Source: Bog-756 sp963829235 (lineage in GTDB: Bacteria; Actinomycetota; Acidimicrobiia; Acidimicrobiales; RAAP-2). From it: a stretch of DNA of 64,000 nucleotides. A model generated the notes under the pieces. The model was not told the origin of the DNA and did no database searches. It worked only from the letters and a program-made list of their open reading frames with translations. Each line of letters opens with the position of its first letter. Position 1 is the stretch's first letter. The translations under genes and the position numbers were made by a program. Shown here piece by piece: positions 41,040 through 50,174 of this stretch. Location: assembly GCA_963829235.1 (NCBI GenBank), contig CAWHIF010000002.1, positions 62,001-126,000 on the forward strand, in the 5' to 3' direction.

Positions 41040-42431
41040 CTAGGCCCCGACCAATTCGAGCGTGCGCTCCGACAGAGAGAGGCCGAGTTCCCGCCGGGAG
41101 CTGACCCCGAGCTTGGTGAAGACCTTGCGGAGGTGCCACTCCACGGTACGCGGACTGATGAAGAGCCGGGTGGCGATCTCGGAATTCGTGAAGCGGTCGC
41201 CGGCCAAGCGGGCGATCAGATCCTCCTGCGCGGTCAGGTCCCGGCACGTCTCGACTCTGCGCTTTCGCACGGTCTCTCCGGTCGCAAGGACCTCACGCCG
41301 AGCACGCTCGGCAAAGGCATTCGCTCCCAGAGCGCCAAACATCTCAGACGCCCTGTGCAACTGCTCCCGGGCATCGACCCTCCTGCTCTCTCGTCGGAGC
41401 CATTCGCCATAGAGCAGATGCGATCGGGCCAGCTCGACCTTGATCCGGGTCCTGCCCAACCGTTCGACCGCCTCGCGGTAGCCGGCCTCAGCGGCCATCC
41501 CGTGGCTGACGAGGGCTCGGGATCGGGCTTCAATGCCGAGTGCCCATTCGGTCCCGCTTGCCTGCGTCCTCTCCGACAGTCGGGCGACGGCATCAACGGC
41601 GACCTGCCGCTGGGATGTCCGCATCGCCGATTCCACCAGTTCGACGAGTGCCGCTCCGAAGAGCCCGAACTCGTCGTGCACGCAAGCTCGCTCGCTGGAT
41701 GCAAATGCTTCCTCGTACTGCCCGAGACCGTTCGCCTGCACGGCCCTCGAGTACTCGGCCTCGACGATGGTCCGGCCCGAGGCCCGGCTCCCCGCCTCGT
41801 GACTGCCGAGCTGCATCAGATGCTCAAACCCGTGACGGCCGGAGAGCGGGAGCGTCTCCACCAGGCTGCCGTCGTAGAAGCTCAGAATGCTGCTCGAGAC
41901 CGCGTCCGCCCGCTCGAGAACCTCGTCCTCCCAGAGATCCATGGCCGTCCGGACCACCAACCACCGCCACTGCTCGTTGTCGGCTGCGGCGTCAGCATCA
42001 CCGCATGCCTGCAGCGCACACCGAAGCTTGGGCACACTGTCCCTGTATCCGCCAACGAACCGAACGATCAGCCCATCCAGTAGCCGGTCGGCGGACCGTG
42101 GAGACGGTGACGCCGGAAGAGCGGCATGGGCCGCCTCGGCGACGGCGGCCGCATCCGACAGGCCGCCCGACGGACCCGCGCAAACGGCAGCGCCCAACGC
42201 CTCGAGGTAGAGCTCGCGAGCAAGTTGCTCATCGAGCGTTGACAGCCGTTGAGCGGCACGAAGGAGCAAATCCTGATCGGGCTCACCGAAGAACTGATCG
42301 ACCCGGACCCGGGCTGCGGGGGCCGCATCCGAGGTCCGGTCGAAAGCCCGGGATCCACCCGGATCGGGCGCCGACGGCCGGAAGCTCCTCGAAGAGAGAC
42401 CTCGGTTCTCTCTGGTTGGTGTTCTCGACAT
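41040..42431 (-). CDS. LuxR-family regulator lacking the usual LAL ATPase half
   Basis: A 463-residue protein. The C-terminal LuxR helix-turn-helix is clear: LTAQEDLIARLAGDRFTNSE and FISPRTVEWHLRKVFTKLGV (about 400-450). Upstream lies a helical TPR-like region (about 45-380) as found in the second half of large LAL (MalT-type) regulators. The N-terminal AAA ATPase with its Walker motifs, about 400 residues in relatives, is missing. The start is well formed (GGGAGAA before the ATG), so this may be a working short form rather than a fresh truncation. Target and signal unknown. Confidence 0.85.
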   Translation of the reverse strand: MSRTPTRENRGLSSRSFRPSAPDPGGSRAFDRTSDAAPAARVRVDQFFGEPDQDLLLRAAQRLSTLDEQLARELYLEALGAAVCAGPSGGLSDAAAVAEAAHAALPASPSPRSADRLLDGLIVRFVGGYRDSVPKLRCALQACGDADAAADNEQWRWLVVRTAMDLWEDEVLERADAVSSSILSFYDGSLVETLPLSGRHGFEHLMQLGSHEAGSRASGRTIVEAEYSRAVQANGLGQYEEAFASSERACVHDEFGLFGAALVELVESAMRTSQRQVAVDAVARLSERTQASGTEWALGIEARSRALVSHGMAAEAGYREAVERLGRTRIKVELARSHLLYGEWLRRESRRVDAREQLHRASEMFGALGANAFAERARREVLATGETVRKRRVETCRDLTAQEDLIARLAGDRFTNSEIATRLFISPRTVEWHLRKVFTKLGVSSRRELGLSLSERTLELVGA

Positions 42432-42821
42432 TTCTCCCTTTCCGGATCGAATCAGAGGGGCGAAACGGCATCGCCGCCCGCTTGAAAGACATGGTGCGGC
42501 AGATCGAGACCGGTCGCATCACGCGCGGCGCGTAGTCGTTTGCCGGGCGTGGGATGCGGTCGGAAGGGGCCGGAGGGGGCTCTTCCATCCCGCTCCATCC
42601 GGCACGTGCCTCCCCGCGGCAGATCGGATTCGGAACCTGGTGACCGAGTTATCCACAGGCAGACACGACCTGCGTACGATACGTTTTAACCACTTGCCTG
42701 TCATGAGGAACGGAATGGCTGTGGCGTCAACCGGGGGTCTTCGATCACTTCCACTGGTGAAGTAGGAGAAGCTGGTCCGACCCGGTTCGGACATGAGGAC
42801 GACATCCAGCCTCGACCGAGC
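42432..42821. other. 390-bp intergenic region
   Basis: No convincing gene. It has one perfect DnaA-box-like TTATCCACA (42649-42657) with no companions, and an AT-rich patch (ACGATACGTTTTAACC, about 42677-42692) that may carry promoter elements for the membrane protein downstream. Confidence 0.4.
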
Positions 42822-44690
42822 TTGCTTCGCCGGTGCTGGCCGGCAGTCGTGTGCTGCGCCTTCTACGTGGTGTTGGCGGTGCTCGAGTACGGCCACTCCG
42901 ATGTGCTGGACACCAGCCAGATGAGCGGGAACGGGACGATGGACACGACCGCGCAGATCTGGTGGCTCGCCTGGACGGCGCACGCCCTGCCCCACCTGCA
43001 CAGCCTGTTCCTGACCCCGGCGCAGAACGATCCACTGGGTCAGAACTTCGGGGTCAACGGGTCGATGCTGGCCCTGGGCACCTTCTTCACGCCCGTCACG
43101 AAGCTGTTCGGCCCGGTGGTCTCCTGGAATATCCTGCTCCGTCTGGGGGTGGTCGCCTCAGCACTTTCCATGTGCCTCGTGCTCCGTCGTTGGACGACAT
43201 GGTGGCCGGCGGCCTTCGTCGGAGGGTTGCTCTACGGGTTCTCCTCGTACACCGTCGATGTGAGCGCCTACCTCTTTCTCATCTTCGTCCCGCTGCCCCC
43301 CCTGATCCTGCTCCTCCTCCATGAGATCGTGGTGCGCCAGCAGTGGAGGCCGGGGAGGACCGGGGTACTTCTCGGAGGTGCAGTGGTTCTCCAGTTCTTC
43401 ATCTCGACGGAGATACTGGCCGGCACGGTGATCATGGGGACGATTGCCGTCGCCCTGGTACTGATCGTCAATCGCCGCACGCTGACCGACCGCTGGCGCT
43501 ACTCGATCACTGCCTTCGGCTACAGCCTCGGAGTGGCGGGCATCTTGCTCGCGTACCCGATTTGGTTCACCTTTGCAGGCCCACAACACATCAACGGGGC
43601 ACCGTCGTCGCCGGCAAATGAGATATCCCTCCATGGTGACCTGCTTTCTTCACTCTTTCCCACGTCGCGGAACTGGCTCGACCCCACACACCTCGAGGTG
43701 GTCAGACAGTTCCGGCATGCCAATCACACCTTCAAATACGCAGGCCTGATGTACCTGGGTCTCCCTCTGGTGGTCACGCTCATCTTGTTTGCGGTCTTCC
43801 TGCGCAGACGTCGGACGATTCTCTTTGCCGGGCTCATGGCGTCCATTGCGTTCGTCCTCTCGCTCGGCCCGACCCTCTGGTTCGACGGTCACAAGACATC
43901 GGTGGCACTCCCCTTCTCGCTGTTGGACCACCTGCCTGCCCTCGACGGACTGCTCGCCACCAGGTTTGCGCTCTACACGTCGCTGTTCACCGCAGGGATG
44001 TTCGCCATCGGGATCGACGAACTCTGGCGGCGAATGACGAGCACGGATCGTCCTTCCACCCGGAGAGCGGCCCGTTGGCGGACGATCGGCGCAGTGGCGG
44101 CGGCGGCGGCCCTCTGTGTGGCTGTCTTCGCCCCGTTGATTCCTGCCGACACCCACCCCGACTACCCAACAGACGTCCCCGCCTTCTTCACTTCGACGGC
44201 AGTCAACTCGATCCCACCCGACAGCGTCGTCCTCGCCTATCCGTACCCGGACCATCACACAAGCACACAGTTGAGCCTTGGTCACATCTCTCGCAGCATC
44301 ATGCTCGACCAAGCGGTCGCCTCGATGCGGTTCCGGCTGATAGGTGGCTACGGGTGGTTCCCCAAACCGGACGGTGGTCGGTTCGGCACGGTGAGCCCTG
44401 CGCTTCTCGATCCCGCGTCAGTTCAGGACCTGTTCGACAGATCCTTCCTGGGAGGGACGGCGGCGCCGAAGACGGGGGTCCGAAGAGGTGGGTCCACGGA
44501 AGCAATTCGTGGGTTCCTGCGGCGGTACAACGTCGGAACGGTCATCATCCTGCCGGGCGGTCCCAGTTGGCGGAACCCACGGGGCCTCGTTCGCACCATC
44601 ACGGCGGCCATCGGTCCCCCCACCCATTCGGGTGGCGTCACCGTCTGGCTCCACGTCGGGCAACGGCTGGCCTCGGACCGGCTGGGGTAG
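42822..44690 (+). CDS. Polytopic membrane protein, GT-C glycosyltransferase-like
   Basis: A protein of about 622 residues with about ten membrane helices, beginning with VVCCAFYVVLAVLEYG. The first outside loop has TAQIWWLAWTAHALPHLHSLF and DPLGQNFGVNGSM, a pattern seen in bacterial membrane glycosyltransferases of uncertain donor. A soluble C-terminal domain of about 150 residues follows. The start is uncertain: no in-frame ATG precedes the first helix, so the TTG at 42822 is used. Substrate unknown. Confidence 0.72.
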   Translation: MLRRCWPAVVCCAFYVVLAVLEYGHSDVLDTSQMSGNGTMDTTAQIWWLAWTAHALPHLHSLFLTPAQNDPLGQNFGVNGSMLALGTFFTPVTKLFGPVVSWNILLRLGVVASALSMCLVLRRWTTWWPAAFVGGLLYGFSSYTVDVSAYLFLIFVPLPPLILLLLHEIVVRQQWRPGRTGVLLGGAVVLQFFISTEILAGTVIMGTIAVALVLIVNRRTLTDRWRYSITAFGYSLGVAGILLAYPIWFTFAGPQHINGAPSSPANEISLHGDLLSSLFPTSRNWLDPTHLEVVRQFRHANHTFKYAGLMYLGLPLVVTLILFAVFLRRRRTILFAGLMASIAFVLSLGPTLWFDGHKTSVALPFSLLDHLPALDGLLATRFALYTSLFTAGMFAIGIDELWRRMTSTDRPSTRRAARWRTIGAVAAAAALCVAVFAPLIPADTHPDYPTDVPAFFTSTAVNSIPPDSVVLAYPYPDHHTSTQLSLGHISRSIMLDQAVASMRFRLIGGYGWFPKPDGGRFGTVSPALLDPASVQDLFDRSFLGGTAAPKTGVRRGGSTEAIRGFLRRYNVGTVIILPGGPSWRNPRGLVRTITAAIGPPTHSGGVTVWLHVGQRLASDRLG

Positions 44691-45022
44691 GGGCCACCTG
44701 GTCCCGCGGCGCGACCGCGTTCGGCGCGGCCCGGATCGGCGCGCTGGAGGTCGCTGAATCCCCCAAGCAGGCTCAGGCCGAAAGGAGCAGGTCGAACCTT
44801 CCGATATTCTTGATCTTTCCTATCCGATTACATGACTTGCTCGGGCGCTCAGTGAGGATGACCGGAACGGTCAGGAGCAGGTGAGGAGCGTGTCGGGCTG
44901 GTTTGCCGCAACGGGCGTTGCGCTGTTTACCTCTCTTGCGGTGCCAGGTCCGTCGAGCAACGGTTTCCGCCAACTTTTGCTCCGGACCTGGCCCCTTTCG
45001 CCGTGCAAGTGAAGCAATGCGG
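44691..45022. other. 332-bp intergenic region
   Basis: Between convergent genes. No gene, hairpin or repeat stands out. Confidence 0.4.
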
Positions 45023-45373
45023 TCAGCGAGAAGCTTGAGCCTCTTTGGCATACCGGGACGCCAGTTGCCGTGAGAATCCCCAGTGCCTCCCGATCTCCCC
45101 GAGCGACATGCCGGTGGCGAGGAGTTCAGCGATCATTACCCGTCGGAGCTTGTGGCGGGCAGCCTCGTAGGAATCCAGCACATCATTGGTGGATTGCCGT
45201 GGTGCATCAGGGCGGGCCCGCTGGATCGCGCGCTGAACGTCGAATCCACGTTCGAGGCTCTTCATCGCTCGCCTCAAACGTTCTTCATTCCGCCACAGGA
45301 CTTCCCGTGCGGCCATGTTGGCGTCAATGAGCTCCTGCATTGCCATTGCCAGTGCTTCGCTTGCGTTGGGCAT
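45023..45373 (-). CDS. Small helix-turn-helix DNA-binding protein
   Basis: A 116-residue protein. The N-terminal two-thirds is helical and charged (ALAMAMQELIDANMAAREVL). The C-terminal ATGMSLGEIGRHWGFSRQLA is a clear helix-turn-helix. The ATG at 45373 is preceded by TAGAGT at 7 nt; the frame continues upstream but with poorer composition. It could be a small regulator of the adjacent accessory genes. Function unknown. Confidence 0.65.
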   Translation of the reverse strand: MPNASEALAMAMQELIDANMAAREVLWRNEERLRRAMKSLERGFDVQRAIQRARPDAPRQSTNDVLDSYEAARHKLRRVMIAELLATGMSLGEIGRHWGFSRQLASRYAKEAQASR

Positions 45374-45702
45374 GCGCCTGACTCTATCCAAGGCCCTACT
45401 ACTCGGAATGGTCCCACCTGAAGGCTTCACCGTCAGCTCGCCGGGACAGGAAGCCGGTCGGTTGGCCCTCACCGGCCATGGCGCGATGGAACCCAGGGTG
45501 AAGGCCGCGAGCGATGAGGCAGCGCGGGCATGGGGTCGTACCTTTGCGTCCAGATGCCCAGACCGGCAGGTGAAACGGGTAATCCTCTCGATTGGAGTCA
45601 CGGTATGGGAGGTTCTTTTTCCAAGCCGTCCGTCACTTCGTAGAATGGGTGCAACCTGAGTGCCAACGTTGACTCTCGAAGTCCCGAACGGAGGCTCCAT
45701 TC
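45374..45702. other. 329-bp region upstream of the zinc finger gene
   Basis: No convincing gene. A TAGAGT box (45381-45386) fits the promoter of the HTH gene, and TAGAATGGGT near 45641 may serve the zinc finger gene downstream. Confidence 0.35.
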
Positions 45703-45867
45703 ATGGCGGTGACAGAGTCGGTGATCAGTTCCAATCGTCTGGGTTTGTTCAGTGCCGGGGGCGATCTGTGCTCGAATCCGGACTGCAGCAGGATCTCACA
45801 GGTCAAATGTGCCACGTGCGAGCTTCGCTACTGCTACGGGCACTCGAAGCACCCTGAGCACTCCTAG
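45703..45867 (+). CDS. 54-residue AN1-like zinc finger protein
   Basis: The ligands are spaced C23-x4-C28-x7-C36-x2-C39-x4-C44-x2-H47-x5-H53. From Cys36 this is exactly the AN1 zinc finger pattern (CxxCxxxxCxxHxxxxxH); the first pair is C-x4-C instead of CxxC, and the final Cys is replaced by the stop one residue after His53. The N-terminal 22 residues are a short polar lead. GGAGGCTCC precedes the ATG. AN1 fingers are best known from eukaryotes and archaea, where they bind ubiquitin-pathway or stress proteins. The gene lies among accessory genes and is easy to miss because of its size. Confidence 0.7.
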   Translation: MAVTESVISSNRLGLFSAGGDLCSNPDCSRISQVKCATCELRYCYGHSKHPEHS

Positions 45868-46030
45868 CCGGGCGTGTCGCGCCCGGTGCTGGCTCGCAGC
45901 GCCAGATCCCAGGATTGGCCGAACTGGCGTGTGGACAACTGAGTGCTGCACCGACTTCAGGAGACGCGCTCTCAAAGTGGCTCATGTGACATCCGGCCGT
46001 CAACCTTCCCCGGCTGCAGGGCCGGAGCCG

Positions 46031-46195
46031 ATGGCGAGGTCCGGATCCACAGGGAGAGTGGGGTCGTGGGCCGAGGAGGACATCCGGGTCGCCGGACAGC
46101 TGCTCGCATCCCAGACTGCCCGACACGACGCCGGCAAGCCCAACTGGGATCTACTGGCCGCGGTCAGACCCATCGAACTCCGTAGAGTCGTCTGA
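46031..46195 (+). CDS. Possible small protein, 54 residues
   Basis: The frame MARSGSTGRVGSWAEEDIRV continues to LASQTARHDAGKPNWDLLAA and ends at PIELRRVV. It is soluble and protein-like in composition, but no family is recognised and no strong ribosome binding site is seen. Low certainty. Confidence 0.35.
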   Translation: MARSGSTGRVGSWAEEDIRVAGQLLASQTARHDAGKPNWDLLAAVRPIELRRVV

Positions 46196-46657
46196 CGCCG
46201 ACACCAAGGATTCTTGTGAGTTTCCGACACGTCATGGGTGCACTCTCAACCGGAGCTTCCGACCGCCAAAGTCTCCATGCGAGTGCTTCGTCGACGACTC
46301 GGAGCTGGGATCGGCAACTCGGACCAGAAGGTCCGATTCAGTTATGAGCGCAAGGAGTTCATGGCGAAACACAGATGCCGATGGTGGCGCGAAGTTGATC
46401 CGCATCTCATGGTTGAATGAACGATCTCAGTAAACGGATGCGCACTTTCCGTGGTAAATCACTTCTCGGTTAGATGGTCGATTTGTGACGTTAGGTGCTC
46501 GGATTGTGACGTTAAGTGCTGAGGCTTGTCCGGCACTTGCGGCGGCAACGGTGCCAGTGCGAAACTGCGCTCGCTCGGGGCAGCTCAAATCACCCTCCTT
46601 GAGGTCGTTACTGCTGAAGATGGGGTTGCCCTCAGCTCGATTTCTACGGAGCGTCGG
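46196..46657. other. 462-bp intergenic region of lower GC
   Basis: No convincing gene. A short frame with AAGGAG before ATG codes for MAKHRCRWWREVDPHLMVE at 46361-46420; whether it is translated is unknown. AT content is clearly higher here than in the first 40 kb. Confidence 0.35.
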
Positions 46658-48100
46658 ATGCATTTATACAGGACCATCTACGATGATATCGGTCCGTTTT
46701 TGCTGGTCCTGATCACGATCGTGGGAATTCGGCTGCTCTCGTACTGGAGGAGTTTTATTTTCCATCGGGGCCGTTATCGCCATGTCGAAACCGTGTCCAC
46801 CGACGAAATCTGCAGATTGTCATTGCCGTTTGTAAAGGTACAGATTACGACCCGCGGCTCCGCCGGAAGTACCGAGGTCATTCTCAGGGGGATCCGGAAC
46901 GTTCAGAATCTCGCGTCTGAAGATCCGCGGATGTACGGTGAGGTACTTTCGGTCGAACTTGTGACCGAGTCAGATACTCAGGCAGCTCAAATCGAACGAT
47001 CATTTGCTGGCTATCCCATCTCGGTGACAACTCTGGTCATTCCCGCCGAATACGAGACACCGAATCACACGAAGTTAAAGGCACGCGCGCTCCATTTCGC
47101 AGCCGAACAGCGCAGAGCTGGCTGGAACAAGAAAGATGGCAAGACGTGGATTGTCCACTATGACGAAGAGAGCGTCATGCTGCCCAGCGAACTTCGCAAG
47201 CTTCTCAAGGTACTCGTAGCCACGCGGCACCAAGTACTCGAAGGCCCTATTCACTACCCTCTCGAGTACCTCAAGACGAGCTCACTCTGCCGATCCATGG
47301 AGGCGAACCGGCCCATCGGCTGCTTCGAATGCCGCCGCGTCATGGAATCAGGGGTTCCTTTTCACCTGCACGGGTCAAACCTCGTTGTGGACGAGGCCTT
47401 CGAAAATGACTTGGGCTGGGATTTCGGATGCCTCGACGGCCAGCCGTTCGTCGCTGAGGACTACGTCTTTGGCATGACGGCATACCTTGCGGCTGGATCG
47501 GACACTTTTGGATGGCACGGCTGTGTGATGGTCGAACAACCACCCTTCTCCTACGGAAGCGCGTTCAACCAGCGTTACCGGTGGATATTCGGTGTGCTGC
47601 AAGGCCTCACCTGGGTAAGGCGGTCGCCCACGTTTGCCACTCTGCCTCGGCGTGTCCGAGCTCGTCTGCTGCTCGGAACCTTCTACCGCATCACGACCTT
47701 CGCGCTCGGGGCCGTCATCGGCGCAACCACGCTCATCTTTGCTCCCCTGTTCATCTTTGGATCCCTGAACAGCCTCGTAACTTCACAGCCCTTCTACCTC
47801 TCACCCTGGATCACGCTTTGGTTGGCCGTAGTCGGTGCGCTGTGGCTCGGTTCGGTCTTCATAGGCGCCTGGTACAACGTGAGTGAAGCTGGATTGACTG
47901 TCCGGCAACGTTGTGAGCAGTTGGCGCTTGCCGTCGGTATAGCCCCGGTCGCCGGCGTCCTCGAGAGTGTCGCAGGGTTGTGGGCACTCCTTACCTGGTG
48001 TGGCGGTCGTCGCACAGTCGAATGGCACCCTACGCCGAAGACCCTGGTGGCGGACACCCGAGGGCGTGCAAAGGCGGAACGTGACCTTGCCGCCGTTTGA
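46658..48100 (+). CDS. Egghead-like family 2 glycosyltransferase, membrane bound
   Basis: A 480-residue processive-type GT2. An N-terminal helix (IGPFLLVLITIVGIRLLSY) precedes the catalytic domain. Catalytic features are the acidic motif in WIVHYDEES (Asp169), FVAEDYVFG (Glu267-Asp268) and QRYRW (305-309, the QxxRW motif). FGWHGCVMVEQPPFSYGSAF closely recalls the animal egghead/BRE-3 beta-mannosyltransferases. Three or more C-terminal helices follow. It likely adds a hexose to a lipid or surface acceptor. The ATG at 46658 after CGGAGCG is chosen because it starts just before the first helix. Codon use is less GC-biased than in the first 40 kb, suggesting transfer. Confidence 0.82.
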   Translation: MHLYRTIYDDIGPFLLVLITIVGIRLLSYWRSFIFHRGRYRHVETVSTDEICRLSLPFVKVQITTRGSAGSTEVILRGIRNVQNLASEDPRMYGEVLSVELVTESDTQAAQIERSFAGYPISVTTLVIPAEYETPNHTKLKARALHFAAEQRRAGWNKKDGKTWIVHYDEESVMLPSELRKLLKVLVATRHQVLEGPIHYPLEYLKTSSLCRSMEANRPIGCFECRRVMESGVPFHLHGSNLVVDEAFENDLGWDFGCLDGQPFVAEDYVFGMTAYLAAGSDTFGWHGCVMVEQPPFSYGSAFNQRYRWIFGVLQGLTWVRRSPTFATLPRRVRARLLLGTFYRITTFALGAVIGATTLIFAPLFIFGSLNSLVTSQPFYLSPWITLWLAVVGALWLGSVFIGAWYNVSEAGLTVRQRCEQLALAVGIAPVAGVLESVAGLWALLTWCGGRRTVEWHPTPKTLVADTRGRAKAERDLAAV

Positions 48101-48163
48101 CCCCAGCATCGCCGGGAAGTCGGCCGGTAAGCGCGCGACTGATTGGACGAGGCAGAGCCTTCC

Positions 48164-49447
48164 ATGACATCCCTCTATGCCTCGTCCCAAGCAGAGGAAA
48201 GCGATGGCAGGCTCCTTCTTGTCGCAGACTCATTGGAGCCTCCAACCGCGACAGAGTTTCCGGGTGACCAGCCGGTTCCTGAGCCAGACCCGGATCACGA
48301 TTCGGCCGTTGAGAGCCCGATGCCAACGGTCCAGCCGATCCGGGCGCAGCAGGAGCGAAGGACGCATCTGGTAATCCTGATTCCGCTCAGTGCCCTTGTC
48401 GTGTCCTGCTTCATAGCTGTACCTCTTGCTTTGTTCGTGCATGGCTTCACACACGCGCCCATGGTCGCCGGGGCAACTGCTGCTGTCGCCCTGGGGGCGT
48501 TCTTCGGTGTCGTCATCATGGGATTGCGCGCCACGACACGGACGCCGACGGCCGGTACTTCCGAGGCCATCGGTCTCACCGTCGCGGCGGTGCCGGCCGG
48601 TGCTCGTCAGACCATCGATATCACGGCTGCGGCCGCGACGACACCGGCAAGTACGCCCGAGGCTGCCCATCCCACAGCGGCGGGCGAACCGGCCGGTACA
48701 CGAGAGTCCATCGACCTCACTGCTGCAGCAGCAGGTGCCGGTATTCGCGAGGCCATCGACCTTCGCGCGGCGGCAGGTGCACCGGCCGAACTGGCCGGCT
48801 CTTCCGAGGCCATCGATCTCACTGCTGCGGCAGGTGCACCGGCCGAACTGGCCAGTAAGCCCGAGCCCATCGATCTCACCGCGGCGGCAGGCGTGCCGGC
48901 CGCACCAGCGGGTGCTCCCGAGCCCATCGATCTCACTGCTGCTGCGCCAGGTGCACCGGCCGAACTGGCCGGCTCTTCCGAGCCCATCGATCTCACCGCA
49001 GCGGCGGCAGGTGCACCGGCCGAACTGGCCAACACTCCCGAGGCCATCAATCCCACCTCGGCGGCAGGCGTGCCGGCCGCACCAGCGGGTGCTCCCGAGC
49101 CCATCGATCTCACTGCCGCACCGGCCGGACCCGCCGCAGCGGCGAGTACTCCCGAGACCGCCGAGCTCACCGCCGCAGACGCAGGCGCACCGGCCGGCGC
49201 CCATCAGGCAAACGATCTCACGACCGCGGCAGCAGAGATCGCGGTGCTGCCCCAAACGCGTTTGGCGCCACCCTCATCCGGAATCGTCGGCCTCCTGTTC
49301 TCCGGACCACCGACGGTGGCCTACCAACGAACCGGGCCAGCGAGAAGGCAGAGAGCGACAACCAATGCTGATCTGCTCGGCGAGATCCTCGGCTTCCGTC
49401 CGGAGTGGGAGCGGGAGCCCGGAGAGCCCGGGATACTCCCCCGTTGA
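48164..49447 (+). CDS. Membrane protein with PEPIDLTAAA tandem repeats
   Basis: A 427-residue protein. After a polar N-terminal domain come two membrane helices (LVILIPLSALVVSCFIAVPLA and MVAGATAAVALGAFFGVVIM). Then follow about ten repeats of 20-21 residues around EPIDLTAAAGAPAELA, Ala/Pro rich and probably extended, and a final 75-residue tail. I recognise no family. It follows the egghead-like glycosyltransferase by 63 bp and may be co-transcribed with it; the repeat tail could be a wall-spanning stalk or a glycosylated region (inference). The ATG at 48164 has GAGGCAGAG upstream. Confidence 0.65.
   Translation: MTSLYASSQAEESDGRLLLVADSLEPPTATEFPGDQPVPEPDPDHDSAVESPMPTVQPIRAQQERRTHLVILIPLSALVVSCFIAVPLALFVHGFTHAPMVAGATAAVALGAFFGVVIMGLRATTRTPTAGTSEAIGLTVAAVPAGARQTIDITAAAATTPASTPEAAHPTAAGEPAGTRESIDLTAAAAGAGIREAIDLRAAAGAPAELAGSSEAIDLTAAAGAPAELASKPEPIDLTAAAGVPAAPAGAPEPIDLTAAAPGAPAELAGSSEPIDLTAAAAGAPAELANTPEAINPTSAAGVPAAPAGAPEPIDLTAAPAGPAAAASTPETAELTAADAGAPAGAHQANDLTTAAAEIAVLPQTRLAPPSSGIVGLLFSGPPTVAYQRTGPARRQRATTNADLLGEILGFRPEWEREPGEPGILPR
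48690..49190 (+). repeat. Tandem 60-63-bp coding repeats
   Basis: About ten units coding for EPIDLTAAAGAPAELA-like peptides. Several units share long identical DNA blocks such as GGTGCACCGGCCGAACTGGC, so the array is likely to change length by recombination. Confidence 0.8.
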
Positions 49448-49623
49448 GTTAGTCGGCCGGTCCGTCAGGCAGGACCAGAGGCCACCCCTCGGTCGCACCC
49501 AGCGACCAAAAGGGCCTCATGGCACCCGATCAGCCGGCGATTTCGCCGTGGCCGACTGGCGCCTCGAGGACAGGTCGGGGTGCGTTGGCAGCGTCCACGT
49601 TGAGCCATAGTTGTTGGAGACGC

Positions 49624-49657
49624 GACGATCCCCTCCACGCGAGCGGAGGGGATCGTC
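49624..49657. terminator. Strong bidirectional hairpin
   Basis: A perfect 13-bp stem GACGATCCCCTCC / GGAGGGGATCGTC with an 8-nt loop lies between the convergent repeat-protein gene and the secreted protein gene. It could stop transcription from both sides. Confidence 0.75.
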
Positions 49658-49685
49658 GGTACGACTGTTATTGACTAGCTCGCCG

Positions 49686-50174
49686 TCAGACTGTGTACTT
49701 CTGGCCCGGTGCGAGTGAGGTGGCCTCCGTCTTCGAATTTGCGCAGAGGTAGAGGGTGGACTTCTGACCCTTCGGAATCTTCGTGTTCGTGCCGCCCGTG
49801 GTCGTCGACGATTCCTGCACCAGGACGTCTCCGGTTGCGCACTTGATCGAGGTTCCCTTCGGATTCAGCTTGAAGGTGAACGTGGATGTGGTCGTTCCCT
49901 TGCCACTACTCCACGTGATCGTGGCGCTACCCTTGAAGGTCGTCAAGCTCTGCGTGGTTGCCACCTTCGCGCCACCACCAGTAATCGTGGTCGGGGTGCA
50001 GCCCGAGAGTGTCCCAGTGCTCGACGTCTTTGATTTTCCGGTCGTGGTGAGAGTCTTGCATGTGGCTGCCGCTGACGCCGCAGAAGCGACCCCGGTGGTG
50101 ATTCCTACCGTGCCGAGCGTCGAGGCTGCCAGCATTCCCGCAATGACGGCCACACGCGTCGATAGACGAAGCAT
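49686..50174 (-). CDS. Small secreted Thr/Ser-rich protein
   Basis: A 162-residue exported protein. The signal peptide is clear (VAVIAGMLAASTLGTVGITTGVASA). The mature part is rich in Thr, Ser, Gly and Lys, with four cysteines that could pair (TCKTLTT, LSGCTPT, IKCATGD, YLCANSK) and beta-strand character such as GSATITWSSGKGTTTSTFTF. This resembles small extracellular beta-sandwich proteins of actinobacteria, but no named family is recognised. GGGGGACTC precedes the ATG. Confidence 0.75.
   Translation of the reverse strand: MLRLSTRVAVIAGMLAASTLGTVGITTGVASAASAAATCKTLTTTGKSKTSSTGTLSGCTPTTITGGGAKVATTQSLTTFKGSATITWSSGKGTTTSTFTFKLNPKGTSIKCATGDVLVQESSTTTGGTNTKIPKGQKSTLYLCANSKTEATSLAPGQKYTV

Noticed and set aside
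42649..42657. Perfect DnaA box TTATCCACA as sign of a replication origin
   Set aside because: Only one box was found, with no dnaA, dnaN or AT-rich unwinding region nearby.
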